From Sphagnum compactum (lineage: Eukaryota > Bryophyta > Sphagnopsida > Sphagnales), in contig OZ234498.1 in NCBI GenBank assembly GCA_965153455.1, positions 3,472,001-3,536,000 on the forward strand: a stretch of DNA of 64,000 nucleotides. Direction: 5' to 3'. The translations under genes were made by a program, and so were the position numbers. Below are positions 23,405 to 34,255 of this stretch, piece after piece (position 1 is the stretch's first letter; each line of letters opens with the position of its first letter). The notes beneath the pieces were generated by a model, which ran no database searches, was not told the DNA's origin, and was given only the letters and a program-made list of their open reading frames with translations.

Positions 23405-26400
23405 CCAAGCTTCTGAGCAAAAGGAAGGATAAATCCTCCTAGACAAAGGTTGACATGCACACAGATTCCAAATTGCAGAGCCAATGCAGCTATTTCCTAT
23501 AGGCCCATTCACCTCTCAGTTAGTTATTCCTGTCAAGAACACATTCTGTGCTCAGCAATGTTCCTCAAGCTTCACTGATGAATTAAGCACAGATAAATAA
23601 AAGAACTGTTCAGACAGGTGGGCCCTGGCTTTCAGTTATGGATCCATCGGTTGAAAATGAACCAGGGGCAAAACTTTTATTTTTCATATAACAGCTATTC
23701 TTCAACCCCCTTGGATGTGACCATCTTTGCTGTCACATTTTAGTCATGATGATCAATGGCTCCTAGTGATGTCAAATGTCAATGAAACTCACTGGTTTCT
23801 GTCAAGCAACTGGAAGATAAAGGAAGGACTGCTCCAAATGGGAACTCACTGCATACTCCATGCTTGAATAAAGCATCAGCACAATCCCAACTGGGTATCT
23901 CTTATACTCATAAACATGTGAACAAATTTCCTTCCTGCAACTAGAAAGCACTGGAGAATTTCAATCAGCTTATGCAGAGAGAATGTTACCTCAATTGGAT
24001 CAATAATACCATGTGGAAAGCCTGGTGAAGAGCCTACAATCTGTAGGCAGGGCATGAACACTAATCAAACCTTCTTTAACTTTGGATGTTTACCCACTAT
24101 GACAGCTCCAATACTCGACAAAAAAACCCAGAAGTAGAAGAGCACAAAATTTCTGTTGCCAAATGACATTGAAGAGGGCCACCAGCAAAAAATCGCACTA
24201 CAATCACAGCACAATACATGCAAAGGAACCATGAGTGTACTAATAATCTTCACCATCACAACTAGAGCCCAAAGATGTCTTGCATTCCATCTAGAACCTC
24301 ATTTTAATCACGGACCATGATTGTGTTCTTGTTGATGAGGCGTCTGATGGCCTTCACATCTGCACAAAACTCAGAAGTCACAGGAGCATGTTGTAACTTG
24401 ATCTGAAAGTACTGTGCTGCCTTGTCATATGCTGAGTGGGCACTCTCAGGTATAATCCTACAAACAGAATAGTCACATCATGGTCAGACCATCAGCCTGA
24501 CAAGTGGGTTCCCCCTAGGGTCAAGAATTTGGTACAAGCTTTGCAGAAGAGATAGACGTTATGTCTATTCATCATCCTGAAGATGAGAGTCTGATTGTTG
24601 AACCTTCAGAGAGGACCCATAGGCACAAGACTCCCCTTTTAAATGTTTACAGTGCTCACCATGGTTTTCAATCAGTCTCAGACAAGCAACCACAGTAACT
24701 AATCTGTTGCCCAGCATGTACCTCTTTCTATCTTTTTAGTCCAGATGTTTGCTCATGCAGGTGTCTCTTGCTGGTTGCTCTCATCATTCCCCACATCAGC
24801 ACATGTGAGGTCTTACAGTTGCTCAAACAGTCCTTGTAGCTCTGTCATAAGAGGACTTGCTACTGACAGTGGATTCTCACAAGATGTAGATTCATTGAAA
24901 TTGTCTCGGCCAGAAATCTCATTCCAGCCACATATTTAAGTAGCAGCCCATAAGGATAACAAGTCTGGGATCTCACATCTCAGGAGCAGTGATGCCATGG
25001 GTAGCCTTCATGAAATCCCATGTGGACTTCACAGCCATAAGTATGCTCTCTGTTCCACCTGATGTTATGTCACCACAAACCTGCCCTCCAGAACTTTTGG
25101 TTTTACTGCCCAGCATTGCAGCTGTCATAGCCACCACCTCTGCCTCAAATTGTGGTATGCTTGGAAATATATCGGGATGCAATGGGTTTGTATGTGAGAA
25201 TCTGCATGACCAAGTGATACTAATAAGCTCTTGCAATCACAGAGTGTTTCAGAGTCTATTGAAACTGCAAAAGTACCAAGAATACAGTCACACATACATA
25301 GAATAAGCTTCATTCACCAAGGAAAAGTGGCCTTCTGACTTGTTGCCTCCAATGTACCTGGATATCAAAAAATAAAACCATTCTTAGCTTCTTAGATAAG
25401 GTTGTCAGATAAGTCTGCAGTCAAATCAACATAGATTTTTTCAGTTGTCTGGAGTTGTTTCATTTGAAGATGGAAAGAAGTCAACAACCAGAAGCAGGCA
25501 ACGGCAAAGGGTAGTAGTTGGGAGATGGCTTACTTGATAAAACGAAATGCAATCATAGTAAGGGTGCTTTTCAGTCCTGGAAAACCAGATATCAAGGGCA
25601 ATCAGCTAGAGAGTCATTCAATCATGTCTTTGATCAAAATGAAGGTAATTTCTTAAACACAAAAGGGATGCACCAGCAGCACTTGCACATCATCAGACCA
25701 CAAGCTGAAGACCTTTGTTATGTCATATTGACTCTTCTGAAAGTTTAGTGGCCCTTAGCTAGAGATTGAGTGCCAAGGACACAGCAATGAAATGCACAAG
25801 GATCTAGATACCACGTTGAAATTCAAATTTTTGCAGGGACTTAAAGCATTCACAGGTGCCCAAACACAATATCAAGATTGTCTGTGAGAGCAGACAATTT
25901 TGATCTCGAATACAAACTGAAGACCTTTACCATGTCAAATTGACTCTTCTGAAAATTTAGCAGCTCTTGGTTAGCAATCGCCTGCCAAGGACACAGCGAT
26001 GAAATGCCCAAGGATCTAGAAATCATGTTGAAAATCAAATCTCTGCAGGGAATAAAGCATATATGCAGGTGCCCAAACACGATCAAAATTGTCTGTGAGA
26101 GCCAGAAATCTTGCAATTACAGGCCTCTGTTGAGCTTCTCCATCGCTTCAGAGAACTGAATCCTCTCACATATCTCTGAATTTTCAGTATAGTACCGTGA
26201 AGCCTGCGATAAGAAATATATTCCCTAAGCTGAGGAGAAGCTGTGGTGCGTTTCTAACAGTCTAGAGAAAGAGAGACTGAGAAGTACCATCATCACTGAG
26301 GACCAGAACTGCGGAGTTGACAGCGGAAGTTGCAATGGACAACAGGAAGCACGTAGCCATCGCCGCCACCACCAGCATCAGCGGCTCGTACTGTGCCAGA

Positions 26401-26465
26401 GACACATTCAGCGCCTCCCTCGCACCGTGCACACTGTACTCCGTCATATCAAGCACGAGTTTCAT
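23405..26465 (-). pseudogene. DPL1: Sphingosine-1-phosphate lyase locus, 3'-truncated, probably non-functional
   Basis: Sphingosine-1-phosphate lyase is a PLP-dependent ER-membrane enzyme that cleaves phosphorylated long-chain bases, the last step of sphingolipid breakdown. Exons (5' to 3'): 26465-26288, 25576-25534, 25357-25298, 25201-24977, 24457-24316, 24040-23990, 23496-23405; splice sites and phases agree throughout (263 codons plus 2 nt). Exon 1 has a luminal start and one membrane segment (about residues 28-47). Later exons give YIGGNKSEGHFSLVNEA, FSHTNPLHPDIFPSIPQFEA, CGDITSGGTESILMAVK, IIPESAHSAYDKAAQYF, VGSSPGFPHGIIDPIE and [15 protein letters not shown]. Two faults stand out: about 65 residues of linker between exons 2 and 3 are absent, and nothing after exon 7 is found, so the PLP lysine (DVHKYG) is missing. 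HVDLCLGG is changed to HVNLCLGG; this Asp normally contacts the PLP ring. No stop or frameshift occurs in what remains. Confidence 0.85.
25701..26108. repeat. Tandem duplication inside intron 1 of the SPL locus
   Basis: A block of about 195 bp occurs at 25701-25895 and again at 25913-26108 (offset 212). Both begin CAA(G/A)CTGAAGACCTTT and contain TGCCAAGGACACAGC, AAGGATCTAGA, TTTTGCAGGGA or CTCTGCAGGGA, AGGTGCCCAAACAC and ATTGTCTGTGAGAG. It enlarges the intron without adding coding sequence. Confidence 0.85.
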
Positions 26466-27050
26466 CTGTTCTCGTCGAGGGAATTGGAGAGCGGCTTCCA
26501 CAATGGAAGGACTGGCGATCACATGAGAAACTTCTTCAACACTGATTGCAAACGGCAATTGCAATTGAGAATCAGCTTCATCTCCCCTCTGCAGATAGAT
26601 CCGCTGAACGTAACGTTCGAACAAAATACGATGTTCTAAATCTTCCTCCAATTCTTTCAATTGTCGTTGCTATGCAAAAAAAAATCTATGGTAGTAGAGC
26701 GCGAACTCTCTTCAAATCAGGAAGGAGATATGCCAGCCTCCTCCTACGCCTCCTCTCCGCCAAATATTTCCAAGCTCACCTCACAATACTACTCTCTCTC
26801 GCAACCTCACAGAATCAGTAGGAGAAGGAACAGAAAAGAGGAGGAGAAAGACGAAAGCGCCGAATTTCCCTTTCGTCCTTTCTAGACGCGCCCAAGGCGC
26901 AACGCAAAAGCTGTGCAAAGGTTTCACTCGCTTTGCTTTCCCTTCCGTCTACGGCAGTTCAATAACCGGCCCGGCTGCCCCTGCAACGCCGAGTAACCGC
27001 CCGCAAGAAATCGAACCGATCGGAAACCGGAACCGTTCCGAAAACAAATG
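26466..27050 (-). promoter_or_regulatory. Leader and promoter region of the SPL locus
   Basis: G+C rises sharply at about 26860-27040 and falls toward the SPL start, as for other gene starts here. In frame with the ATG at 26465, the leader stays open up to 26660 but contains no earlier ATG, so 26465 is taken as the start. The G+C peak could also serve a transcript running right from about 27050, making this a candidate bidirectional promoter. Confidence 0.4.
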
Positions 27051-28700
27051 CTACGGTTTCAATCCACGAAAGGTACAAGAAGAGGCACAACTGGAAGCGC
27101 ACAATTTGCTACTGTCCAACTCCACGAAGCTGCAAGACGAAGCGCAGTCGGAAGCACAATCGCTCATGTTCAATTCACCAAAGTTGCAAGAGGAAGCAAA
27201 ACCGGAAGCAAAATCGGGAGCACAATCGGAATTGCGATTGAGATCATGGGATGATTCACGGTATATGCCACAGCTGCTGCTGGCATCAGAATCTTCATCG
27301 CCGTACCTGGAGTCAGAGAGACTCGTTCGCTGACATTCTTACTCACGATCGGAAACTCCAGAATGCAAAACCAAACATGGATTCGAACACCATCAGATGC
27401 TACAAAATTGTGAAGCGTTTGTGATCAAAGCGTTAGACATTCGCTGATTGCAAGAGCCTCTCTTCTACGACTTGTTCCGTTCATGTGTATGCTTCTCATG
27501 AATGGTGTTCAGAGCATAAGAGCTCTGAAACGTTTCAGTGTTGCAGTGTGTTTTTCTGAAGATAGATTCTCCGAGCATAGCATTTCCCAGTGGATCGCAT
27601 TCTCCTCGCTCTAGCGACAATAAGTGCAACAAGTTTTCTTTCTTCTTCATCTACATTTTGCAGCACAGATTTTGTATTTGGCCTAATCCCCTGCATCAAC
27701 CTTCATCTGCGCGGACAATCTCTTTCAGTTCTGTACGAATTTCAGCTGTTTGAGAATGCTCTCCATCAAACTACTACAAACAAGGGACAATTGCAATGCG
27801 ACATGGCTGTTTCTTCACACCTATTTTTCCTTTCTCTGCAATTGAACATTCTTACTGAAATCCGCGCTCGCCAGCAGCAGCAGCAGCGTAGATGTTTGAT
27901 TACAACACATAAGCTTGCAGCATTCCCAGGATCTTCACTTCAAGAACTCGTGCTGCAATACCTTCTCCGCGTTTTTTGTTTCCAGTAAGTCTCCAATGTT
28001 CTCTGCTCATTTTCAGTGCTTGAGATCTCGGATACATCTCGGGTAGAGAGCATCCAATTTTCTGGATTTTCAATATCTCTATACGCATCGAAGAAACTTC
28101 GTAACTAGAAATGGATTACAATCTATGGCGTGCAGATATGCTTTACGAAACATCGTGCAAAAGAATCTGTGCTAGTTCTTGCGCGAAGCTTGCGTTAGAA
28201 GTAGTGTACCTGCTGCATGTCACTCGCATGTCTTTTGATGTCTTTTGATTGATGAAAGATTGTCTTGCCTTTTCTTACACTTGGAGTGCTCGAAGTCGCC
28301 TTCGAGAATGTGCGGAAATCAATCTCTTATCGTTCTCTCGTCTCTTGGATACTCTTCGTCGCTCTGAAGAATATCAGCGTTGCCGCCCTAAACTCGCCGT
28401 TCCACTTGCTGTTTGTAAGCTTGCTAATTTGTTTCAGCATTCCAATGATCTCCAAGCGGCCACAAGGACTCTTCTGCAGGCAATGTTGAAGATCTCCAAG
28501 CGGCCACAAGGACTTCTCCGCAGGCAATTCTGAGGATCTCCAAGCGGCCACAAGGACTCCTGAGCAGGCAATAATTCTGAAGATCGATTCTTCTCTCAAC
28601 AACCAAGAAAGTTATCGACAAAGCAGCAGCAAGGCTTTGGTTGAGGAGGCAGAAGTTAGGAACAGAAATCACGCCAGAAATAAAACAAAACCAGGCAATT
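27050..28700 (+). other. Moderately G+C-rich region, possible non-coding transcript
   Basis: Composition resembles transcribed DNA, but I can assemble no convincing protein. 27100-27240 is an imperfect run of GGAAGCACAATCG and GTTGCAAGAGGAAGC motifs. A strong donor, CCA|GTAAGTCTCC, occurs near 27985 on the plus strand after a frame without ATG support. It may be the 5' part of a lost gene or a long non-coding RNA. Open frames here lack recognisable domains. Confidence 0.35.
28447..28578 (+). repeat. Minisatellite, 44-bp unit, three copies
   Basis: Units start at 28447, 28491 and 28535, each GATCTCCAAGCGGCCACAAG, then GACT, CTCTGC-like sequence and AGGCAAT. They are contiguous and very similar, so the array is young. 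There is no spacer structure. Confidence 0.92.
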
Positions 28701-28843
28701 CAATTTAGCTTCCCGTGAGACACAACACAATTCTGTTCAAAATATATGTAAGCAAAAAGTCCCTTGATAAACCCAACACTCGAAATGTTAAAAAAACTTG
28801 ACCTACTTAAACTTCAAAAGATTGAGCAACATTTGACAACAAT

Positions 28844-29174
28844 TTCCATATGTTTCAAATGACATCCTTGAATTGAAATACCAGCTTTTCCCCATATGTA
28901 CCCTATATTCCGCTTTTATTTACTCTGTTTTCCATATGTTTCAAATGAGATCCTTGATTTAAAGAACCAGCTTTCCTGCATGTCCTATATTCTGCTTTTA
29001 TTTACTCCATTTTCCATATGTTTCAAATGACATCCTTGCTTTGAAAAACCAGTTTTTCTGCATATCCTATATTCCACTTTTTATTTACTCTGTTTTCCAC
29101 ATGTTTCAAATGGCATCCTTGATTTGAAAAACCAGCTTTTTTTCATATCCTATATTCCACTTTTATTTACTCTT
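28844..29174 (+). repeat. Minisatellite, 83-bp unit, four copies
   Basis: Units start at 28844, 28928, 29011 and 29094. Each has TTTCCA(T/C)ATGTTTCAAATG, ATCCTTG.TTTGAA, ACCAGCTTT and CTATATTC.(G/A)CTTTTATTTACTC. It lies about 300 bp downstream of the tandem-kinase stop codon (29470). Confidence 0.92.
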
Positions 29175-29469
29175 CTCCTTTTTGGAAGCTTGCAGATGAA
29201 TTAACAACTCCCATATTGTTAGGCAAAGTCCATCAGTTGTGAATTGAATGTTAGGTTGGATCTCCAGCTTGAGAACTCTAGGTAATGATACGAAAGCACC
29301 CAACATTAGGTTGGAATTACAACTTCAGAATTCTAAGTAATGATACAAAACCATCTGACATAAATTATGTGCATGTTTGGTGAAATATTATATCATAGTA
29401 TTACTGACTAAATTAAAATTACAAGTAATCTAGAAAAAGCTTATATTCCATGATTGACGATTTGAAGCA

Positions 29470-32001
29470 TTACACCATATCCTCTAATTTAGAGAGAATG
29501 TCTCTAAAGGTTGGTCTCCGTTCGGGCACATCATCCCAACAAGTTCTGATCAACTTGTTCAAAGGATGATTTTGGTTACCTGGCAAAGAAGGTCTTTTAG
29601 GTACAGCAGAGCTTACTATCAAGAAATCAAACTCTGAAGGCCTATGGTCTTCGAATGGCTCTTTTCCTGAAAGGATTTCATAACAAACCATCGCAAAGCT
29701 ATAAACATCTGCTTTGGCTGTGTACTCAAATTGCCTTTTGTCACGCATAGCTCTAAAAATTTCAGGTGCCCTCCAATAGCCAGTGCCCACACTCTTAACA
29801 GGTGATGCAACATAAAAATCTTGTGAGTCACCGAAATCTGTAATTTTGGCATGCAAACTATCAGGATGTTCATGCACTAACACATTTCTGGCTTTTAAAT
29901 CCCTGTGGAACACATGTCGACCATGCAAAAATGCCATGCCTGCTGCAATTTGTGTGATCAAGCTTTTGGCTTCCCGTTTTGAGAATGGCCTTGTTGAATA
30001 TTTGGTTTTTGTTCGACCATTGATCAGCGTCCGGAGATTACTGGGCATCCATTCTAGAACAATTGATGTTCTAAAGCAGTCTAGGGAATATCCCATCAAC
30101 TGCACAATGTGAGGATGGTGTAATTTGATCAAAAAATCAAGCTCAAATCGAAAAGATGCATTTTGCTCTTGTCCTTCAATATTCTTGAAGGTTTTGATAA
30201 CATACTTGCAACCTCCAACCTCAATCCCGATGACTTGCACAGGAGCTTCCTCATTTCCATGTATCCTCCAAAGAGTTTGGAATGTTGAAGGATCCATGCG
30301 AAGGTACCTAGGTAACCCTTGTATGTTAGGTGTGCTCCTACTTGATTCTGCTCCATCCAATCGAGGTACAACCTCAACTTCTGATGTCTCAACGTCTTCA
30401 AAACCATGTCGGCCAAAGAGGTGAAAGAAGCGTTTCATGTGGTGAACTGTAGGCCTTGTCAGGTTCAAGAATTTCTTAGCTATTGCAAAGTGCATGAATC
30501 CACCATCATGAGTATCCAAACATTTGATCTCATCCAATACTGCACAAACTTCTGTAGCTGTAGGTCTGCGTGTTGGATCTGAATTCCAACAAGCCTGGAT
30601 GAGATCGCCCAACTGTCCACCAACATCAGGTGGCAACATTGGCCTATGGTCTGCCATGATAAGAGAAAATAAGTCCCGATTAAGTACATCCGTAAATGGG
30701 ATTTCCCCTGTCAAAATTTCATAGCATGTCATTCCAAAGCTGAATATATCTGCCTTGGCTGAATAACCATCAGTATTTTGACCTAATGCATGCCTAGTAG
30801 ACCATGCCTCAGGCGCCCTCCACTTGGTTGTCCCTACATGTCTAGTATAAGTATCCTTGCTAGTGTAAACATCTTCCCTCGCCACTTGACTTGAAAGTCC
30901 AAAATCACTGATTTTGACATCAACATAACTGCCATGGTCATTAAATAGTATGTTCCAAGACTTTATGTCCCTATGCATGCATCCCTTCATGTGTAAGTGT
31001 TGAATTGCTCTTGCAATTTGGATGATGATGTCAATGGCCTCTCTCTGACTGAATGGCACACCTTGCCCCTTCTTTTCCTCCATACGCTTATCAATCAAAG
31101 TGCGCAAATCTCCATCCATCAACTCCATGATAATGTCGCCACTCCACCCCCCTCCAGAACTATCAGTAGGAAGTGAGACTCCTACCACCTGCACTATTTG
31201 TGAGTGTCGAAGTCTATTCAGAAACCCCACCTCTTTGTACAATGGTGTCAACGAATGAAAGTCCTTCCCTAATCGTTTAACAGCCACATCACATCCCAGC
31301 CACTTTGATTTTGTAACCACCCCAAAAGCCCCTTCTCCTATCATTCTATCAACTGAATAATCTGAGTGGTTCACTTTGAAGTGACTTGGTAGTCGATCCA
31401 AGTCCTCACACTCATTGTCTTCATGTCCCTGAAAAGTCTCATAGAGAACATTTCGAACATTTTGCAAATCTTCTCGGGTGTGGTCCAAAGGAGGGGAACT
31501 GTACAAACTCTCCAACGTCCCCAACATTTCTGCTTGATCTTGGTGTGCGTCTGAGAAAAGTACGTCATTTTCTTGCTCTACACTCATTGTTCCAAAGTTT
31601 ACATTATTGTCTGTTGAATGGACAAACTCACCAGACAATAAAAAGAGCTTACATTTATCCAATTCTCTGTGGATGTCTTCAAAACCTTCATGATTGTCAG
31701 CTCTTGTCAACAACCTTGTCAACCAATGTTGCTCATTGTATTGCAACACCAAGGCCTTCCCCCTCTTCAAGACAACAAGGAGGTCATTGAATGCTGCAGT
31801 AGGAAAAGGAAAAATTTCCTCATCATTCGTAAGAGTACTCCTGCACACCTCTCTCCAATAGCAAAGTGAATTGCCCACAGTTTCAAAATGATTGGCAAGT
31901 CTTCTGCATTGGTGGTTGTTTATCCATATGCCATTTGCTACTTCCTTCACTTTCTCGATGATGCCAAGGGCTTCTTCAACTCGATTGATCACTTGCTCCA
32001 T
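29470..32001 (-). CDS. Tandem TKL-type protein kinase with helical N-terminal domain
   Basis: 843 residues, no intron in the coding region. The ATG at 32001 is the first Met codon in the frame (MEQVINRVEEALG); upstream codons start only from TTG. Residues 1-130 are mostly helical, resembling the four-helix N-terminal domains of plant DUF1221/MLKL-like kinases and MCA proteins. Kinase 1 (about 216-490) is complete: GEGAFG at 222-227, VAVK lysine 242, HRDIKSWN with HRD at 343-345, DFG at 366-368, and WRAPE. Kinase 2 (about 565-843) has no glycine-rich loop (GIEVGGCKYVIK, lysine about 603), but keeps HRDLKARN (HRD 699-701), DFG 722-724 and WRAPE. Both resemble the TKL group. Tandem kinases in plants often act in immune signalling; a role here is inference. 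The gene stands alone on the minus strand; downstream are minisatellites. Confidence 0.95.
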   Translation of the reverse strand: MEQVINRVEEALGIIEKVKEVANGIWINNHQCRRLANHFETVGNSLCYWREVCRSTLTNDEEIFPFPTAAFNDLLVVLKRGKALVLQYNEQHWLTRLLTRADNHEGFEDIHRELDKCKLFLLSGEFVHSTDNNVNFGTMSVEQENDVLFSDAHQDQAEMLGTLESLYSSPPLDHTREDLQNVRNVLYETFQGHEDNECEDLDRLPSHFKVNHSDYSVDRMIGEGAFGVVTKSKWLGCDVAVKRLGKDFHSLTPLYKEVGFLNRLRHSQIVQVVGVSLPTDSSGGGWSGDIIMELMDGDLRTLIDKRMEEKKGQGVPFSQREAIDIIIQIARAIQHLHMKGCMHRDIKSWNILFNDHGSYVDVKISDFGLSSQVAREDVYTSKDTYTRHVGTTKWRAPEAWSTRHALGQNTDGYSAKADIFSFGMTCYEILTGEIPFTDVLNRDLFSLIMADHRPMLPPDVGGQLGDLIQACWNSDPTRRPTATEVCAVLDEIKCLDTHDGGFMHFAIAKKFLNLTRPTVHHMKRFFHLFGRHGFEDVETSEVEVVPRLDGAESSRSTPNIQGLPRYLRMDPSTFQTLWRIHGNEEAPVQVIGIEVGGCKYVIKTFKNIEGQEQNASFRFELDFLIKLHHPHIVQLMGYSLDCFRTSIVLEWMPSNLRTLINGRTKTKYSTRPFSKREAKSLITQIAAGMAFLHGRHVFHRDLKARNVLVHEHPDSLHAKITDFGDSQDFYVASPVKSVGTGYWRAPEIFRAMRDKRQFEYTAKADVYSFAMVCYEILSGKEPFEDHRPSEFDFLIVSSAVPKRPSLPGNQNHPLNKLIRTCWDDVPERRPTFRDILSKLEDMV

Positions 32002-32039
32002 TGCCCAAAACTTGCAAGTCAATATAGCCTATTCAAGAC

Positions 32040-33460
32040 ACACAAGTTTGTCAATTGCATGTAATAGGATTGAAATCGAAAGTTGTTCCACTTTTCATTC
32101 ATGTTGGAACTAACTGTGATTATAAAGTGGAAAGTACCTAAAATTGTCGTTGCAAGGAAGTTAGCATGCAAAATTTCAATATCAAATAAATGAACATTAC
32201 ATAAACTTTGTAGATTCAGCAACAAAACTTGTTTGAGTACATATTGAGTTAACTATGGACTAGGAACTTATTTGTTCCATTTCTTTCCACAACTTCACTT
32301 GGATGTCTGGGCTTTCATTTTTCAACAAATGAAAAGCTGTATTGGCCAATTAGTGGCCTCATGTGTCAAAAAAAATTACTGGATGTAAAATTTAGTGTTC
32401 ATTATGGAATCATTCAAAAAGTCTTTCTACAAATGTACAACTGTTTCTTTCCATACATTCCTAGAAAAGGCACATGGACATGATGATGTAAAATTTTAAA
32501 AGTACTTTTCAAGTGCACCTGAAAGATGATTAATTTACATACAATTTGGTTTTTTGGCACTTGTTTGGAAATCTTAACATATACTAGTACAAACCCATGT
32601 TTGAACATAGTGCTAAGTTTGACTATTTGCCCTCAATTAATTGTGTGCATAATCTTTTTCTTTTTACAACCTTTCTACATACATGAATGCATTAAAATAA
32701 TAGTCATCATAACATAGAAAAGTTAACTATTGTGCGAAGATTAGTATCCAACATGCATCGTTTAGGTTTATACGGTTGTCAAAGCTCAAGCTCTAATTGT
32801 TTACGTACACATTTAAATGAACTGAGTTTAGCATAATTTGATTTAGACAGACCCTGAGTTTGTTAACCATTCATGATTGAGGCTTATTTTTCCATTCCTA
32901 AAACATTCTTTTGTTAGGTAATATCATAACACAAGCTTAGTCTTGCAGTTATGAAAGATCAAAGATGTATCAACATGCAACAAACATACTTGTGAGTTTT
33001 GCCTAAGAGTTTTTATTGAATGATGAGCTTTCGTTGTCCTTTCTCAGCTACACCTTCAAATGTGCAAACTTCTGTACCCAACACAGTGCAATTCAACTTA
33101 GTCATAAGTAAGTTTGTAAGTGGTTCCTCTCTGCAAATTTGTACACAAGTAATAACAAGCCAAAATCACATATGAGCTGAAAGTTGTAAGGAAAGATTAT
33201 TTTTAGATTTTCACAGAGTAGCAAGAGCAAAACTTGCAATGGATATCTCGATGCACTGTGCCATGATGTGGATAAACTTACAAAGACAAGTTTCAGCTCT
33301 TCCAAAATACGCATTTCAAATTTTCCCTTGCCATGTACTATTGCATATCTCTTGCACAATATTACAATTCAACGAAACTTGAGACGTACAACCTAATGTG
33401 TGAAGGTCACAAAAGAGATAGAGAGAAATTTTATTTTTTTTAAATCGTGAAATGCTTACA
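32040..33460 (-). other. Probable leader intron of the tandem-kinase gene
   Basis: A strong donor, TTCAT|GTAAGC, at 33460/33459 on the minus strand closes a G+C-rich exon-like stretch. Acceptor-like sequence (CTTGAATAG) lies near 32026-32030, just before the start codon. The interval is AT-rich with no open frame of note. Intron boundaries are inferred by eye. Confidence 0.45.
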
Positions 33461-34020
33461 TGAACGCGGCGAGATTGGTGTGGTTGCTGTGGCTGGGCGG
33501 GGATCGGAGCAGAAGCGATTTGGTGGAGTCGATGTAACCGTAAATCAGCGACGCACGAGGCGCTCCTATGGCGAGAAATAGCGGGGTCGGTGCAGCCGAT
33601 GAGCGTAACCGAAGAAGGCTCAAAATAATCTACAAGGGACAGGGGCAAGTAATACCGCTGGGGTGGAAGGAGGGCGGCAAAAGAAACACCAAAAAACAAA
33701 AAAAAAACGAAACGAAACGAAACAAAAAAAGATGATGGGGGTAGGAGGAGGCCGGCTAAAGATACGCAACCGAAAAATTGGACGATGGAGCAGGGAGAGG
33801 GATCTGAGCGAATCCAGGCAGCGAGAAGATCTGATAAGGGCTGGGAGCGGAGCATGGACAACACTGCAGTGGGTGGGTGAACCACAGAGAAAACTGAGGA
33901 AAAAAGTTGGGGCGAAGGGGCAGGGGGCTGAATCTGAGACAGGGAGGCAGTGAGACGAGAGAGCTATGACGTCTGACAAGATGCGTAGCTTGTTGTGTGA
34001 GTGCACAGAGTGAGGGAGTT
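33461..34020 (-). promoter_or_regulatory. Non-coding first exon and promoter of the tandem-kinase gene
   Basis: This block is clearly G+C-rich between AT-rich flanks, and on the minus strand is pyrimidine-rich (with a TTTCG-type run near 33700-33735). This fits an untranslated first exon ending at the donor at 33460. Open frames on the minus strand here lack an ATG linked to the kinase. Transcription probably starts near 33960-34020; no TATA box was identified. Confidence 0.45.
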
Positions 34021-34123
34021 AGAAGTTAAAAGTCTTGAAGAGGGACGAACAAGCATAGTGGGAATCCCATTGATATCAATGTACGTTTGCTGAAGACTTT
34101 ATTTGGTTCGTCGTTTCCGTGTA

Positions 34124-34255
34124 GGACTTTATACAACTCCGTCGGTAAGGTCCGATGTAGAAAAAGTCCGACGCGCTTAGGACTTTTATACAACTGCGTC
34201 GGTAAAGTGTAAAGTCCCGGTAAAGTCCCATGTAGAAAAAGTTCGACGTGCTTAG
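34124..34255 (+). repeat. Short tandem repeat, two units of 57 and 75 bp
   Basis: Units at 34124-34180 and 34181-34255 share GACTTTTATACAACT.CGTCGGTAA, (A/G)TGTAGAAAAAGT(C/T)CGACG.GCTTAG; unit 2 has an 18-bp internal addition. Just beyond, at 34350-34365, is a lone AACCCTAACTC telo-box-like motif and a CCAGCG repeat (34377-34394), with no gene that I can attach to it. Confidence 0.7.

Noticed and set aside
25850-26116. 88-codon minus-strand frame as an SPL exon
   Set aside because: It lies in the duplicated intronic block and does not resemble the SPL linker; exon 1 joins exon 2 at 25576 in phase with the expected GLK.. sequence.
26466-26660. N-terminal extension of SPL
   Set aside because: The frame is open but contains no ATG before 26465, and known SPL proteins begin close to the membrane segment.
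28447-29174. CRISPR array
   Set aside because: Units are contiguous with no spacers, and the DNA is clearly from a plant nucleus.
33316-34006. Minus-strand frames of 128-189 codons near the tandem-kinase gene
   Set aside because: They lie in the pyrimidine-rich leader and run into the predicted intron; composition (Phe/Ser/Pro/Leu runs) is typical of non-coding CT-rich sequence.
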